Notes under the pieces: model-generated
The model's input: only the letters and a program-made list of their open reading frames with translations
What the model was told of the DNA's origin: nothing
Database searches by the model: none
From: Phytoseiulus persimilis
Taxonomy: Eukaryota; Arthropoda; Arachnida; Mesostigmata; Phytoseiidae
Length of the DNA: 64,000 nucleotides
Direction: 5' to 3'
Assembly: GCA_037576195.1 (NCBI GenBank)
Contig: CM075103.1
Location: 18,104,001-18,168,000, forward strand
Shown: positions 49,404 through 61,894 of the stretch, piece after piece
Position numbering within the stretch: position 1 is the first letter of the stretch
How the letters are laid out: each line of letters begins with the position of its first letter
Program-made: the position numbers and the translations under genes

Positions 49404-49914
49404 TGAAGAGCCCAGTTCCAAAACGTCAAATCTCCACTTATTTGGTTATCGGGAAAACAAGGAAAAACTGTGGTCGTTTATCCACTCGACGAAATTCTCT
49501 TGATACTGATTTAGGGTGATACAGCTACGGCGCGCTATCCATTCCTGTGAATGGCGTTCGGAATTTCTGCGGAAAAACGGTAAAACCCAACCTCGGTCGG
49601 ATGGAGATGTGACGTTTTGAAACTGGAAGCCTGGAATCTCCACACCTGTATCCAGGAGTGCATGGAATTGGCATGCGAAACAGAGAAAAAATATTGTGCT
49701 CTCGAGTCTGGCCTAGATGTTGATGTTTATTAGCTTAACGAACGAATGGAGTCTACGAGGACTAAGAATCGGATCCAAAACGACGATGACGACGACTGTC
49801 TCGGGGGAATCGATTCCTTCAACAGCGGATGTGTGTCTCGCGGAATCAAGAAAGCACCTCGGGAAGAGAACTTGAATTCGGAGACATTGTTGATAGTCCA
49901 TGGGAGTCGGAAAA

Positions 49915-50032
49915 AAAAATGGAGAGTCGACTTCGAAATTCTCTCGAATCACCTATTCTGAACCGAATTTCGGACACTAGAACGGAAAATATGCGTATTT
50001 TGGAGAGCAATCGAACGGAAAAAACATCTCCG
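49915..50032 (+). repeat. Diverged repeat family, direct copy (118 bp)
   Basis: Counterpart of 48801-48917 in the opposite orientation, about 1 kb away. It lies in an ORF (ATG at 49919, stop by 50131) whose N-terminal part carries the shared SRLRxxLxSxILxRI frame. It may be an exon of a small gene family or a transposon-derived coding relic. Confidence 0.75.
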
Positions 50033-50131
50033 CAAAATATTCTCGGAGCTATAGCCGAAATGAGGGCGACCACCCTCAGGGCCATGGAGTTGAGTCTTGA
50101 CCTTACAGCTGTTACCAAAGAATCGAGATGA

Positions 50132-51388
50132 GCTTTCTCAAAGGATACCAAGGATCCGGGTTGGTACGAGACCGAATTCCGATCATTTTCGGGAGCCCCT
50201 GTAACCTTTCGTTCGCATTCGATAGGCGCAGGAACGGTCGAACTCCTGGGCTTTTCTCCCTGCGCTCAGCTATGTCCCGCCTTGGGCTCTCGACTCCGCG
50301 ACTGTATCGTCCAACAGCGAGTCTTCAACAACGTTTCAACAAACCCAGGGTTTCGAGTCCCATCAGGCTACACCGACTTCATGTGAGTGGTTATTACACA
50401 GCCCGACGAAGAAATTGTGCTGTAACAAGTAACTTGGAACCTGGGTTGTGCTGAATCGAGGTCAGAATCCCTCAACCGTCTTCTCGGATCAGCTCTGTTT
50501 GTCTGATGTATCGATTCGTCGGATTTTGTTTATTCTTCGCTTCAAGGATTATTTCATCTACGCTACAGGTTCTCCAAAGTTGTGAGATTGAAACCTAAGA
50601 CTGGACCTCTCCTGGTTAGGATTTGGTGCCATTCGGAGCCACGCTCTGTGAGCTGGCGGATATGGAGTGTCGATGTAGGCCACCCCTGGCCACCAAATAT
50701 AGTTGTTGTGTCTGCTGTGTGGCGAGAACCGGGGAACGTCTTTCGTGACTGAGCCGATCCCGTACACAGTCGAAGCCGAGGAAAGGGCTCGCGGCAAAGC
50801 ATCACGAGAACCTGAGATATCGATGCCACGAGAGCTGATCCGAGGGAATGGTTGAGAGTTTTGAAGTTTACGTCCCTGAATCATCCCAACCTAGGTAACA
50901 ACTTCCTCGTTACACTTTTGCTGTCGGGCCGTGGTAACGCATAGCGGTCAGCGTCAACTTATCAACATGAACAGAAACATGTTTGACGATCTGATTCCAC
51001 TCGCAATGCTGCTGCGAGTTGTCGGTGTTGCCAATCGCGTTCCCGATGCTGCCACCCACCAAGAACTACATAGCGTGATTTCAACTCCCCCTTGTCCACC
51101 TCGGAACACATGTCTTTCGTAACGAGCTGATAGATTCTCACGTTATCGCGGCCCGCGTCCCCCTTTTCGGGAGGAAACCGAAATTTTATCGCAGAGAGAG
51201 ATAGTGAAGCACTTGAGACAAATCTCGGTTGTTGCTTGATCTTCGGCTCGAGCTGGGAGCTCGGAGATAACGAAAACTTCGGAATGAGGCAGTACAGCGA
51301 GGGTGGCTACCGAGGGGAGTGCCATCGGAGGGAAGTCGTATTATTGAAGAGAGAACACACACATCTAGCCGGGGATATTTGCGAGGGT

Positions 51389-51428
<40 letters not shown>

Positions 51429-53129
51429 GGACTCGAAGCCGGAGGGGAGGGGGTCGCGAGTGGGATCCGGAGTATTGCAAGAGAGCGTCTGGGCGGAGTT
51501 TGTCACCCCAACAGCTGACGACTACAGGAGCCGCCTCTGACATATGGGATCGCGGGACGCGGATCACAAGCGAGCTGTTTGCAAGCTCCATGGTGTTCCG
51601 CTCGGCTCAGTTATCGCGAATGGAGAAGCGAGGAACATAATCGCTGTCGACCGGTTGCTTAGTTGAGCCGATATGTCATCTACCCCCTCTCCCCGAGTTA
51701 TCCTCTCGGTGTCCTTTCGTCTGAGCGACACGAAGACCACGATCCCGGTGGATAGGACGATGGAATGAACGACGATCACGATGACGAGCATGTCACAAGT
51801 TCTAACCGGGAGCTCGCGTTACTCGAGTCGGGTGAGACCCGTTGGCTGCATGATCCATGTGTTTCGGATTTTCTTCTCCCCTCTCGCGCTCCCCGTGTGC
51901 CGAGGCGGGCGGTCCTGTCAACGCGCACCGTTTTTTGGAACCGAGATTGGACTGAGAAGCTTCGAAAGAAATTGAATCATCTCTCCGCGGATCGAAATGC
52001 GACTTTTCAAAGTTCCAGGCGCCCAGCTCCCGACACGAGCTTTCCGGAGGGCCTCCCGAGAACTCCTTTGTCTGATCCGCTCGACGTTTCGGCTAATTTC
52101 CTCCGTCGCGGGCCCCCAAACACAGTCATGGCTTGTTCCGAGGCGATCGCGGGAGAAGCGCGCGATATCCGAAAAATCTCAGATAACAGCGAGCGGTTTA
52201 AAACCGGTAGCACACATAAAAGCGTTGCGGACGCGTGCCGGGCACTATCGGCAGCCCTCCCGCCTGGCAATATCTTAACGAGTGTCCGTAAAATTCATGG
52301 GAGAAAAGAAAGGCTTCTTCCTTCTTCTGCCCGCTCAGTCATCTCCCTGTACGCGGCCTAGGGACCAGCAACGACGACGGTAGCGGCTCTGCTGCGTTCG
52401 ACGACGCATTAGGAAGCATTGTCGCCGCCTAGCTTCGTCGCTGTTCAAACGACGACCGCATCGTCGGTGAGGATACACAGCACCCCACTGGGGATCAGCT
52501 ATAAACTGAAGCACAGAAAACAGATATGCCCAGAACAATATGAGGGTTTAACAACTCTTTTACGAGGACTTCTTTACGAGTTGTACGAACCTGCCTCCAG
52601 AATCACCGAGGCAATTCACTAACTGACCGGCGGACCCACCGCCAGCCAACGCGCCCGCCTCTCCCGAGTCGGCTTACTTTCGGCAGACTTGAGCGCGCGT
52701 CGTTTTTTTCAGATTTTTCCCCTCAGAATATTCGACGTCGTGTCTCACAGGGATGTTCCGTCTCGAGGTGCCTCGCGAATCTTCTACAGGAGAGATGCTT
52801 CATTCTGGAAGAACTAGTTGAACCTCGTTTGCCGCTCAAGGTGTCCAGCAATACACTCGAATACTCGTCCCTAGAGAAATCACACTTACTTTCAACAAAC
52901 GCCCAATGTTCAGCGGAATTTCTCGGAATTATTAATTCATTTCAAAGAAGGAGGTGAACAAGACCATCGAATGGATTCCACGTTCTGGATGGAAACGAGA
53001 CATCGAGCCGGATCGAGAACTTACGTTGTAACAACAATCAAAAAATAGAGCAACGCCCGAGCGTTTGTTTGATGACACAAACGCACGATTCTTGTAAGCT
53101 CGCGACAGTGATCACGAGAAGAGGAGAAT
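50132..53129. other. No supported gene; (GA)n tract inside
   Basis: Overlapping frames such as 51765-52361 (+, 198 codons) and 51186-51506 (minus) have no splice support. A GTAAGTG donor-like site on the minus strand near 52889 and another (AAC/GTAAGT) near 53035 could belong to the minus-strand coding relic at 53.1-53.9 kb. Confidence 0.3.
51393..51426. repeat. (GA)n microsatellite
   Basis: About 15 uninterrupted GA dinucleotides, then AGAAAGAGG. Likely length-variable. Confidence 0.95.
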
Positions 53130-53863
53130 TCAGGACGGATCAATCAGTCGCTGAACCGAGCTCGTGGGTCTAGCTTCGAGAGCGAGCTCCAAACCCGTTT
53201 CTGATTCCTCGAGAATACTTCGAATCATTCCTACAATACGGACATCAGCGACGAACGTAGGCACTATTCTTCGCGCGGATTCAGGCCTCTCACAAGTGAA
53301 GTTATCCGCCATATTGAGAGTCAGAACATTATCAAGAAGTCAAACCATTATTGATCCCGATTCGAAATGTGTTGATAATCTCGGCCGGTATCCGAGTCCG
53401 CGGGGAGCCGTCGGCGGCTTCAACAGGAACGCGCGGACGGAGAAGATGTGACGGCACGACCAGTCGACCCCTGGCACCCATAATCCGATCGTTCATTTTA
53501 CCAATCATTCGATCGAACAATCGTCGGTGTCCACCAGGTTAAGCTCCCCGGCAACATCCTGAACTTTGCACCGGGGTGCGCTTGTTTGAAATATTCCGTG
53601 ACCCGTTCCCAGGTGAGGCGCTGATTCCAAGCGAGAAATAGCTTCACCGCATCGTCGGTGAATTCTCGTTCCGCTCCAAGATCAGAACCTCCGTTTGAGA
53701 GTCGAGTCGCCTCCCATTGGACGGTAGTAACGAGTTTGGTGGCCGCTATTGGCAAGCAAGTTTTACTGACATTTCGCCGGAAAGGAGAGGCGAGGCGGGA
53801 GTTTTCGAACAATCCTTCAAAGCTATTGTGCAGTGGCTTCTCTGAGTGATTATATTTGCTCAT
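53130..53863 (-). pseudogene. Minus-strand coding relic in two or three shifted frames
   Basis: On the minus strand a first frame starts MSKYNHSEK at 53863 and continues 121 codons, with a charged helical part (FTDDAVKLFLAWNQRLTWE). A second frame (53520-53332) and a third (53312-53130, MADNFTCERPESARR) follow almost end to end. Each has low Arg/Ser and looks protein-like, and no GT...AG pairs separate them cleanly except a weak GTAAAA donor near 53492. They may be one gene broken by indels, or unrelated chance frames. No family is assigned; the DDAVKLFL stretch is only loosely like a Myb/SANT-type helix. Confidence 0.25.
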
Positions 53864-56800
53864 CTTGCATCAGTATTTATGTTTGAAGTGCTGGGTAGGG
53901 ACACGCGTCGCGCATAATCTCTGAATCTGTCTCAACAGTGTTAACTTTGTGACTGACATGGCACGTGACCATAGATTGAGTTTTCAGAACGCCTCCAAGA
54001 AGAACGAGTCCAGTAGCGTGGCACGAGTCGAGACCGTCAAGTCACCAGTCTGGCTGGCGAGAGCGTCGGGAGATGGTGCTGAGAGCAACGAGTCACAACA
54101 GGACAGCCTTGTCGCTCAATCCCAGACACGTTCCTCGTGTCGCAAGCCCACCTTCACCCCTTGGTCGGCTGTTTGGCCGAGTGTGCCACCGCTTACCATT
54201 AGTCAGGGGTGAGACTCGAGACCAAGAAGTTACATTGCGCTCATGCTGTCGGGAAAGACTCTCATGAACATAAGAAATGACGGTGACATCGGATCTTGAT
54301 TTTGCCGCTCCAAGTGAAGCTCGTATTCGGCCTTGTTGAGGTGAAGACTGGCCCTGAATATCCAACTCTCAGTGAAAGCTAGCTTTTATCCCTGTGAAAA
54401 CCGCATACTGCAAACTTCAATCATATCCAGCGACTTCTACTTAACAGCTCTCGAGGACAAGCAGGACTCACGACAAAGTATCCTGGTGCTCGAAGCTCTT
54501 GACTTGAATTACCCCGAAGTCTGGCGTATAACGGACGTTGTTTTCCAACCATAAAGATACAAAGAAGCCGCAGTCATCGATAGAGTTTCCAAGATCTGGC
54601 ATTCTTCGGTACTACACGGAGCGTTGCTTCATCATGCAAAATTATCGGGATCCACATGACTGCACACAAGCGAAAGCTCCAGTGATGTTCCCAGTCAAAA
54701 AAGTAGTCCCTTATAAGCAAGACGTTGAGGTGGTTTAAATACTGGGAATAGGTGACCCTTTTTCGCACCAAAAATAATGCTCAAGATGCGGCATCCGGAA
54801 ACGAGTCCTTAGAAAGATACTCAACGTACCAGAATTCACCCTCGAAACCCCAGTTTGAGTGCTTGGTCTGATCAAACCGATACGGACCTACATCAAACCA
54901 AGAGCCGAGGAATGCGTGCACTCGAACGGCATCAACCACCTAGGAATACTGGAGAAGGAAGTGAATGACCGTCATCGGAAGCCGGCGGTAGGCGGTTGAG
55001 TTTTCTGAGACTACTTTGTTCGTAATGACTTCCATTCTCGCGGCGATCATTATTGATGTCGTCATTTGTGCAATCGACGAAGAATACTCGCGCTGTGGTA
55101 TACAGCGCTTTTGCGATAATAAATCTGGCTCCGCTATCACGGACGGCTTTCGCAGTGAGATGATCGATCTCTGATTTCGGGACTTGTTACCACATTTGTT
55201 GTTAGCACACGACCTGAGCTATTTGCTCGCTTCAATCAGCTCTTATCGTCAACTGCGTGATTTGGTGAACATCACCTGATGGTACCTCGATTCGGTTGAT
55301 TGACGCGAATCCCAAGATTCGCGAGGGAGGCCATCGCTAAGGACCTTTTTTTCGGGCTTCACCATTGACAGCAGAGAAGGTTCGGAGGTTACACTGGAAC
55401 ATGAGTGTGGCCAGAGTCTGGATTCTCCACTCCACAATTCGAGAAAACGCGTTACAAATGTGGCACTGTGTCCGAGTGATGACGGTGGCGAAATCGTATG
55501 GGAGTACGCTACGAATTGACTATGCTGAGTTGATGAATTGTCAAACGAACGGAAGTCTATGCGTCCCATGCACGGCTGCTGCTGCTACCGCGGGTGTCTT
55601 AATGAGTGGTGATGGTGGCGTTGAAGCGTTTTTCGCTAACGAAGCCTCTTCTCATGTGTACACACGAATAAGTAATCAAGCCCCTGAGTCCATGTCACTG
55701 TCGTCGTCTTCGGTCGGGCTCTGTGTGGTTCGTTCGCTGAATCTCTCTGTCTGGTCCAGTCCGTCGAAGCTGAAGGGCCCCTAATCTGCAATGTAGATTG
55801 CCTCCTCCTGCTCCTCCTTAGCAAAGTGAAGCCAGTCAGCCAGCCAGCCACAGTCAGTCAGGCGGGCAAGCTAGCTAATTGTCGACTCAACCGTCCGGAA
55901 AGGTGGACCAACTCCGGTGTTCAACACATTGAAAAAAGAGGGTGGGAAGAGCCTCAACTAGCGAAATCCGTTCCAACTCCCTCGTTCCAGTGTTCTTCCA
56001 TCTCATTGGAACGGTTCCGATAGGACACGGTCACAACGACGGTAAGCGCTTGGAAAGTATGCAGATCGAATCTACGTGGGAGACGAAATGCGTTGTGAAC
56101 AAAAAAGGATGGTGGCGTGGCTGCAACGGGAACGGCTGTCATAGACGTTGATTCGGAGAGGAACAGACAGCAAAAAAAAAAAAAAACAGGGTCAGGTTCT
56201 TTAGTTGAACTAGTCATTCCGTGAACTAACGTTACACCCCGATCCCGAAACCGACTGGTTCCATGGAAGGGAGCCGCTGACGGAGAGCGGCAGAGCGAGT
56301 GATACGTACTACTCGACGGTGCCGCCAAGCACAACTCTAGGTGGTTTCAGTTTCGTTGCGGCCACTTTCCGGTAACACACACGAACCCCCGCCGACAGAA
56401 CGTACGACTACGTTCAAAACGAATGATTCGCGCAGGTTTCAGGATACTATTCCATAAATCAAGAAAATTCCTGTCGAGGATATTGATCCTGAATGTCGAA
56501 ATACGCTCGCTGGGAGTTGAAATCGATTCGGCAACGAGGTGGGCATCCTGAGAACAGAGACGAGAGCACGGAATGCATTGCTCACTCGGTGGAAATCTAT
56601 CCCGCTCCTTGGTTTGATTCCGTGATAACTCTGTTGACCCCCTTCTCGCGAGTGACCCTCCACATCTTAATTTCGCGGATCTCGACCACACCGAACTCTA
56701 ACCGATATAGATAGGAGTTTCGTGAAGCCCGAATATGTTCAAATTCTCCACAACGTCAAGAAGAATGGTCCCATAAGAGCTCCGATTTAGAGTTGTTCGC

Positions 56801-57568
56801 CGCTCTTTCCGCGATGCATTTTATCGCCTGCATAGAACGGACTCTTTGGAATGATGAGCACAACGAGGTCATGAGTTTCGAGCGGTGTTCTCCCGCTACT
56901 TCGCTGTTTCGATTGAGGCGGCTCCACTCGATATCGCGGCTCCATTTCGAGCGATTGAATTTAGAAACAGGCTATTTATCGCACAGAAGTCTTACAACTT
57001 ACGCGATTGCGGGATGAGCGTACTAGTTATGAGACAACGATCACCCATGGAGAACTTCGCTTGTTTTCTCATTTCAAGAATCGGGGAGCCTCCGCTTGGC
57101 GTCCTAGCTCTGCTCAGGTGATGTTCACACCACGGGCTATTTTCCCTCACGGAGCGAGAACATCCTAGGCTCTCTCCGACAACTAGCAAACGAGATCAGG
57201 CAAACTGGAAATGGGGCTCAGTTTTCTGGTTCGCTGTTGGTTGCAACCTAGGCTGTTCCGGAGCACGGAAGATCTCTGGCAAAGGGATTATTTCTTTCCC
57301 TGATGGGTTCGCCCCCTGTTCGCAGGAATCCCTCGTTCGCGGTCGGGTTGGATTCGGCTACCCAAGGGAATGCACCGAGGACGCTGATTTCGTCAAGAAA
57401 TCAGCGAGTTCTGTGAGGCTGACAGGATCGGTCGCCGATTTTTCGATCGGGGCCGATTCTTGCCATTTCCGACAACAAGTTAATGGAATCTTTTTCCGAT
57501 GAAACATACACGAGCTCGATCGCTTGACTCAAGACGTTTTTCGGTCAGTTTCGCGCAAGAAGTAAAAA
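53864..57568. other. No supported gene; poly-A run
   Basis: Open frames on both strands overlap at 55249-55784 and cannot be separated by eye. CAGC/CAGT-rich low complexity lies at about 55828-55865, and a 15-base A run at 56172-56186. No transposon ends found. Confidence 0.3.
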
Positions 57569-57960
57569 ATGCTAGTTTCCGAGCCGCTTCAGCGAATGCG
57601 ACTCCCGACCGATTGGCGAGAATGGGGAGGAAAAGCATGCGTCATCCATCCAGCAATCAATCGCAAGAATCCAGAGTCCGATAATTTTTCGCTGAGTAAT
57701 GAGCGAGAAAGAAGCAATGCGGGGGAAATCCTCAATCACGTTGAACACCCTGTACATACTCTGACTCGGCTCGATTGCCATTCGCGAGGACCGAGTCGGT
57801 CGAAAATATCACTGGATTCGTCAGCTGCTCTCATCTCTCCGACGGGAAGAAAGATACATCCAAATCGATTCAGATATGGCCGAGATGAGGTTATCGCCGA
57901 CGAGCTGCAAGTCTATTGCGTCCTTTCATTGACTAAAAATCCTCATCGAAACCTCACCAT
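57569..57960 (+). CDS. Candidate first coding exon, unknown product
   Basis: ATG at 57569 is preceded by an in-frame TAA six bases upstream, so it is a plausible start. The frame runs 130 codons to a consensus donor (CCAT/GTGAGT) at 57960. The protein is balanced, with a Ser-rich middle and a hydrophobic end (DELQVYCVLSLTKNPHRN). Downstream acceptors at 57990 (only 30 nt away, giving a 52-codon extension to 58146) or 58064 would keep the phase, but a 30-nt intron is below the usual limit. No domain recognised. Confidence 0.3.
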
Positions 57961-58146
57961 GTGAGTTTTCTCTTCCTCTCCTTTTTGAAGAACTGCATGT
58001 CGAGCAACATCCATGATGGCTCTCGATTCGTCGAAAGTGAGGGTCTACTTTCCCAGGTGGAAAGCTGTCGCTTTCAGGTGGGAACTCACTTCTTCTCGGA
58101 AGCCCTGGAGACTCAGGCTCACCTTCTCGTTTCTCGGCGCGTGTGA

Positions 58147-59887
58147 ACATTGACTGAGAATGACCCTGGGGTGAAATACTGAATGACAACTTTCAAAGCG
58201 GCGTTCGTAATATTTTGGATTCTACATGCGATTGAAGCAGTACTGCAGAATGGTGGTAAGGCTTCATTGGAATGCTTTCAACAGCGGTTGTATCAAGGTC
58301 CCTTGCAAAGCATTTGGCGGGGTCTGAACTTGTTACAATCCATTGACGGTCGGCCCGAACCACCTTCACAAGTCCGGACTCAGGCGACATAGATGGAACC
58401 AATCAGGCTCCCGTGCGAATTCCATGATGATTCCCGTCTCCGGAATTCCAATCCAGACAGCGTCAACCCACTCCCCCCCCCCCCTCCTTGGTCTCAGCCT
58501 TTGGAGCATGAGGTACGGGATCGAATTCACTTGAAGTTCAAAGTCGCCAACCTCATCCTCAAGATCAGCATCATGGAGTCAGGGACGATTTCCATCCCCA
58601 TCGTCATCATCAGTTTCAGTTCGAGCTTAATGGTTTGAGAATGATTTCTGCCTGTGTTTCCTGCTCGAGTGGCCGGCCGATTCGAGGCTGAATCAGTGAA
58701 TACCTGAACGAGCGTCGGGCCGCAATGAGTATAATTTGCTGTTGAATTATGGTCTTGCCAACAGTAACAGCAGTAATGATGATGTTGGTAAATCTGGTAT
58801 GAATTGACAATGGTTTCGCGGCGACAACCGAGGCTGGACCACGTCTGTTCCACTGCATCGCGAGGAAGCAACGGAGCACAACGAATGACAATCGCTGGGA
58901 GAATGAACGTTTGAATGGGGAGATGCGTGCTTGCGAAAAAGGACAAAATTAACAAAATTTTCCCCTCTGTGAAGAGCAGGAAACATGGTTTCGCATCGTC
59001 GGTCAGTTGCCGATTCGAGCTCTCGTCCGAACGGACGAGCGAGCGAGCGACTGATCTTCCGCTTGGGCTTCGATCGCTTATTGTCTCGCGAGTTCGGCGA
59101 GTCGGAGTGACCAGCTTTCCGATAGTCCCCGCTCTGCGATGAGAAATCGACAGAGATACTTCATGCGCATCAGCTTCGTGCTCTCGGAGTGAAACTTATT
59201 CCACTTCAAGAATCAACAAATTGACGGCGTTGAATTGTAGCAATTCATTCTCGTCGGTTTCGGAAATAAGATCTATCTTTAGCACAGTAACCGAGAGTTC
59301 TAAAAACGCGGTGTCGAGCCCGAAGCCGCGCCAGCTTTTTCAGAAACTCATCTCCCATTTTGGAAGCCTTGCGAAAGGCTTGGTTCGCAGGAGGCTGACG
59401 CCCAAGTAGACGCTTGACGGCTTCTTGAGCTGCTCCATGTTGAATGTAGGACATGGAATTTCGCCCGGTGGTGTCTCCCAGAATTATCTAGCATTTCTAA
59501 AGCTCTAGCTCACCTCGAGCTTCCGAGAGTTTTGATATGAGCTGGCTCGAGGGTTTCACAACTTGAGAAGCAAATAGGGCAGTGAGTTCACCGCTCTGCG
59601 CTGCCTTGTTCATTTCTGTCGATTCTGGAGACCGAACGCGGCAGCCCTCTCACGGAACGGAACGATGAATGGATGTATTGCGTTCCTTCCGAGGAGAAAG
59701 CATGTAATCTGCCTCAGTGGGTCTGATTCCACTTCGAGAGTATCGCCTCATTGATCTCAGCTGCTCGAAGTTCATTCCTGAGCCAGAGTCGAACCGGCCA
59801 TCTTCCCCAAGGCACATCTGGAAGGACGTAGAATGGGGGATACCATCCACCGTGACGATAGATGGTGGTTCGAGATGAGCTGCTAGA
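58147..59887. other. No supported gene; C run
   Basis: Short frames only. A 12-base C run lies at 58473-58484. A GTAAGG donor-like site near 58256 has no clear partner. Confidence 0.3.
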
Positions 59888-60921
59888 ATGCGAACTTCGG
59901 AAAAGTTGTCCGGATCAAGTTGTCGCGCATTCATCGCACGATTTCGTTTTCTGGAGCCTCGAGATCGCCCGAGAAGTCTGTTTCTGAGACGCTTTTCCCT
60001 AAGGAGTCTCGAGGATGGGCGCGATCTCAGGACCCCGATGGACTCAATAACGGAGCATTTTGTGGAGATGGAGCCCCGTAACCTGCGATCCAAACCCGCG
60101 AACTCCCGCGGCCGCAACCTAGATGTCGAACACGTTTATCACCGAGGGCCAGCGACTGGTCTCACGTTACAAACGCTGAATCTCTTTTCTGACCTTCTTC
60201 GACCGTTATACGGAACTTCGGAGCAAATCTACGAGCTGAACCTCGGACGAGCACAGAAATATTCCGTATGAGCGACTCGCTCGAAACATCGGGTGGCTAT
60301 CCTCGGCGCCGGACGTTTCCTCTACTTCCGTAGTTGACGGATCCCTTATTCCACGGATTGAACCCGGTATTTCTGTTTGAACAACCCCCCCTCGTACAGC
60401 TGGATCGGAGAGAACGTGCCGAGCTTCGGGTAGCGACCGATGAGGGCGCCACCGGATTTGTTGGCATCTTCTCGTCCATCCGCAAACGAGCCGAAAAAGA
60501 AGAATCCCTCTTCTCTCGTCTACTAGGATACTCAGGCGCGCATCGCGTGTCGCAAATCTGCAAATGCAACCGAATGAGGGCTCAGTACTCTAATCTTGCT
60601 CGAAGTGTGACGTCGTCGTCCATAGTGTGAACGGAACGGAGAACTCAGATCAGGAAACTGGTGCAGCAGGGGCAGATCGATATCCAGACCCGTCTCTCGG
60701 CGTCCATCCGGGAAGCCAAAGTCAATGACGACATCGTTGGAAAACCGGGCGGGAAAACCATGCGCTGGAGAGGACAACAAATTCGAAAGGGACGGCGCGA
60801 CCTTGACAAGCGGATACGGTCTGAGCTGTCCCGAGAGCCCCTTCATCATTCAGCCCTCGAAGTCATGGCGGAGACTCGCGAATTCAAAACTGCCTCCGCG
60901 ACGACTTCATTACCAGATTAG
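59888..60921 (+). CDS. Candidate gene, unknown product (59888-60265, 60334-60606, 60667-60921)
   Basis: Exon 1 runs 126 codons from ATG 59888 to TATTCC/GTATGAG. The 68-nt intron ends in an excellent pyrimidine tract (GTTTCCTCTACTTCCGTAG, 60315-60333), and exon 2 resumes in phase 0. An in-frame TGA at 60628 either ends the protein or is removed by a 60-nt intron (60607-60666, weaker sites) leading to an exon rich in Lys, Arg, Glu and Asp (RKGRRDLDKRIRSELSRE) that looks helical. The total would be about 300 residues. The start could be the later methionine in MDSITEHF. No domain recognised. The first intron has the best paired splice sites on this strand, which is why I rate it above most other models. 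Confidence 0.45.
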
Positions 60922-61098
60922 ATCGCCCAGCTCTAAGCTCCAGTGGAAGAACACAATTTCGGCTTCCTCGGAAAGATTCTAGAAGTGTATGGGAACCAGT
61001 GGCGTTGCAACGAACTCCGCAGCATTACGATGTGGTCTCGCCTCGCTTCCAATATGTAATTCACCGAGATTCTGTCACCGGTTTCCGTTGATACTTAG

Positions 61099-61263
61099 AG
61101 AGAACGAGGGCTCTTGCGCGGGTTCGAAGACGATCTTGTTGCTCATCTCAGACAAGATATCAGGCAGCACAGAGCGCTGCTGTCAACGCAGTTGCGGGCG
61201 CTATCTCAAAGGGGAACAGCTTTGGTTTCGACAGGCGCTATAATTGATTCCTTAAGAAGATAA
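61099..61263 (+). CDS. Candidate terminal exon (amphipathic helix)
   Basis: Follows a good acceptor (GGTTTCCGTTGATACTTAG, ending 61098) and encodes 54 residues with a strong helical pattern (GFEDDLVAHLRQDIRQHRAL), ending TAA 61261-61263. Another candidate exon just upstream (60938-61055, ending AATAT/GTAATT) has protein-like content (FGFLGKILEVYGNQW), but its phase does not match this one, so the join is unsolved. Together they suggest the 60-61.3 kb gene continues, or that an indel breaks the frame. Confidence 0.3.
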   Translation, partial: RERGLLRGFEDDLVAHLRQDIRQHRALLSTQLRALSQRGTALVSTGAIIDSLRR

Positions 61264-61437
61264 CTGAGATCGTTTCCAGTTGAGAACTTGGTTCCAGAAA
61301 CAGGTTCTGCTTCGCAACCGAGCTGCACGTCCTATCCGAGCAGCAATGGTTGAGCTCGAACTTCAGAATCGAGTGTTTATTCTCATAACCATTCACATTT
61401 TCTGGTTTCCACCTGAGATGGCTTCTGGAGCGCTCCA

Positions 61438-61894
61438 ATGACTTCCACTGAGGTTGTCGGTCGGAACTCCTCAACGAATGAGTCGGGCAGTCAGGTAGAC
61501 CGCGTCGCGCGCAAGGCCCCCAGCATTGATGGTGTGCCGATCCATCACTCAGTTCCACGTCCGCTTGAATCACATAACATAGAAACGAAACGAGTTGTGT
61601 CCGATGAGGTCCGATTCCTTCTTGAGCCAATTCGTGAATGAGAGGGACCCACGCCGTCAACGACGCCGACGAATTCTAGGAGGGAAATCTGTCGAAAGGC
61701 TTACCGAAATCGTTTACGAACGGTTCCGCATTTTTTCCGACTTCTTACACTCAGTATCAGATTCATGGCTTTTGGTGGGCCAACCTCGAGCGTCTAAAGA
61801 GGCGATCGAAACACCCCAAATATTGAGACTAACGAGATGTACTGATCGTGCTGGACGTTCGAACACGGTCGTACTCCTCGCCGTGGATGCATGA
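61438..61894 (+). CDS. Candidate two-exon gene, unknown product (61438-61633, 61680-61894)
   Basis: ATG 61438 begins a Ser/Thr/Asn-rich leader (MTSTEVVGRNSSTNESG). Exon 1 ends ATTC/GTGAAT; a 46-nt intron ends GAATTCTAG at 61679; exon 2 continues in phase for 70 codons to TGA 61892-61894. Across the join the protein reads DEVRFLLEPIRGKSVERLTE, then a hydrophobic and charged helical part (YERFRIFSDFLHSV). It ends VVLLAVDA. No family is assigned. The antisense frame is also open, which lowers confidence. Confidence 0.4.

Noticed and set aside
55400..55530. Minus-strand CHICNAF string suggesting a zinc finger
   Set aside because: The two histidines required after the hydrophobic core are missing, and three frames are open here.
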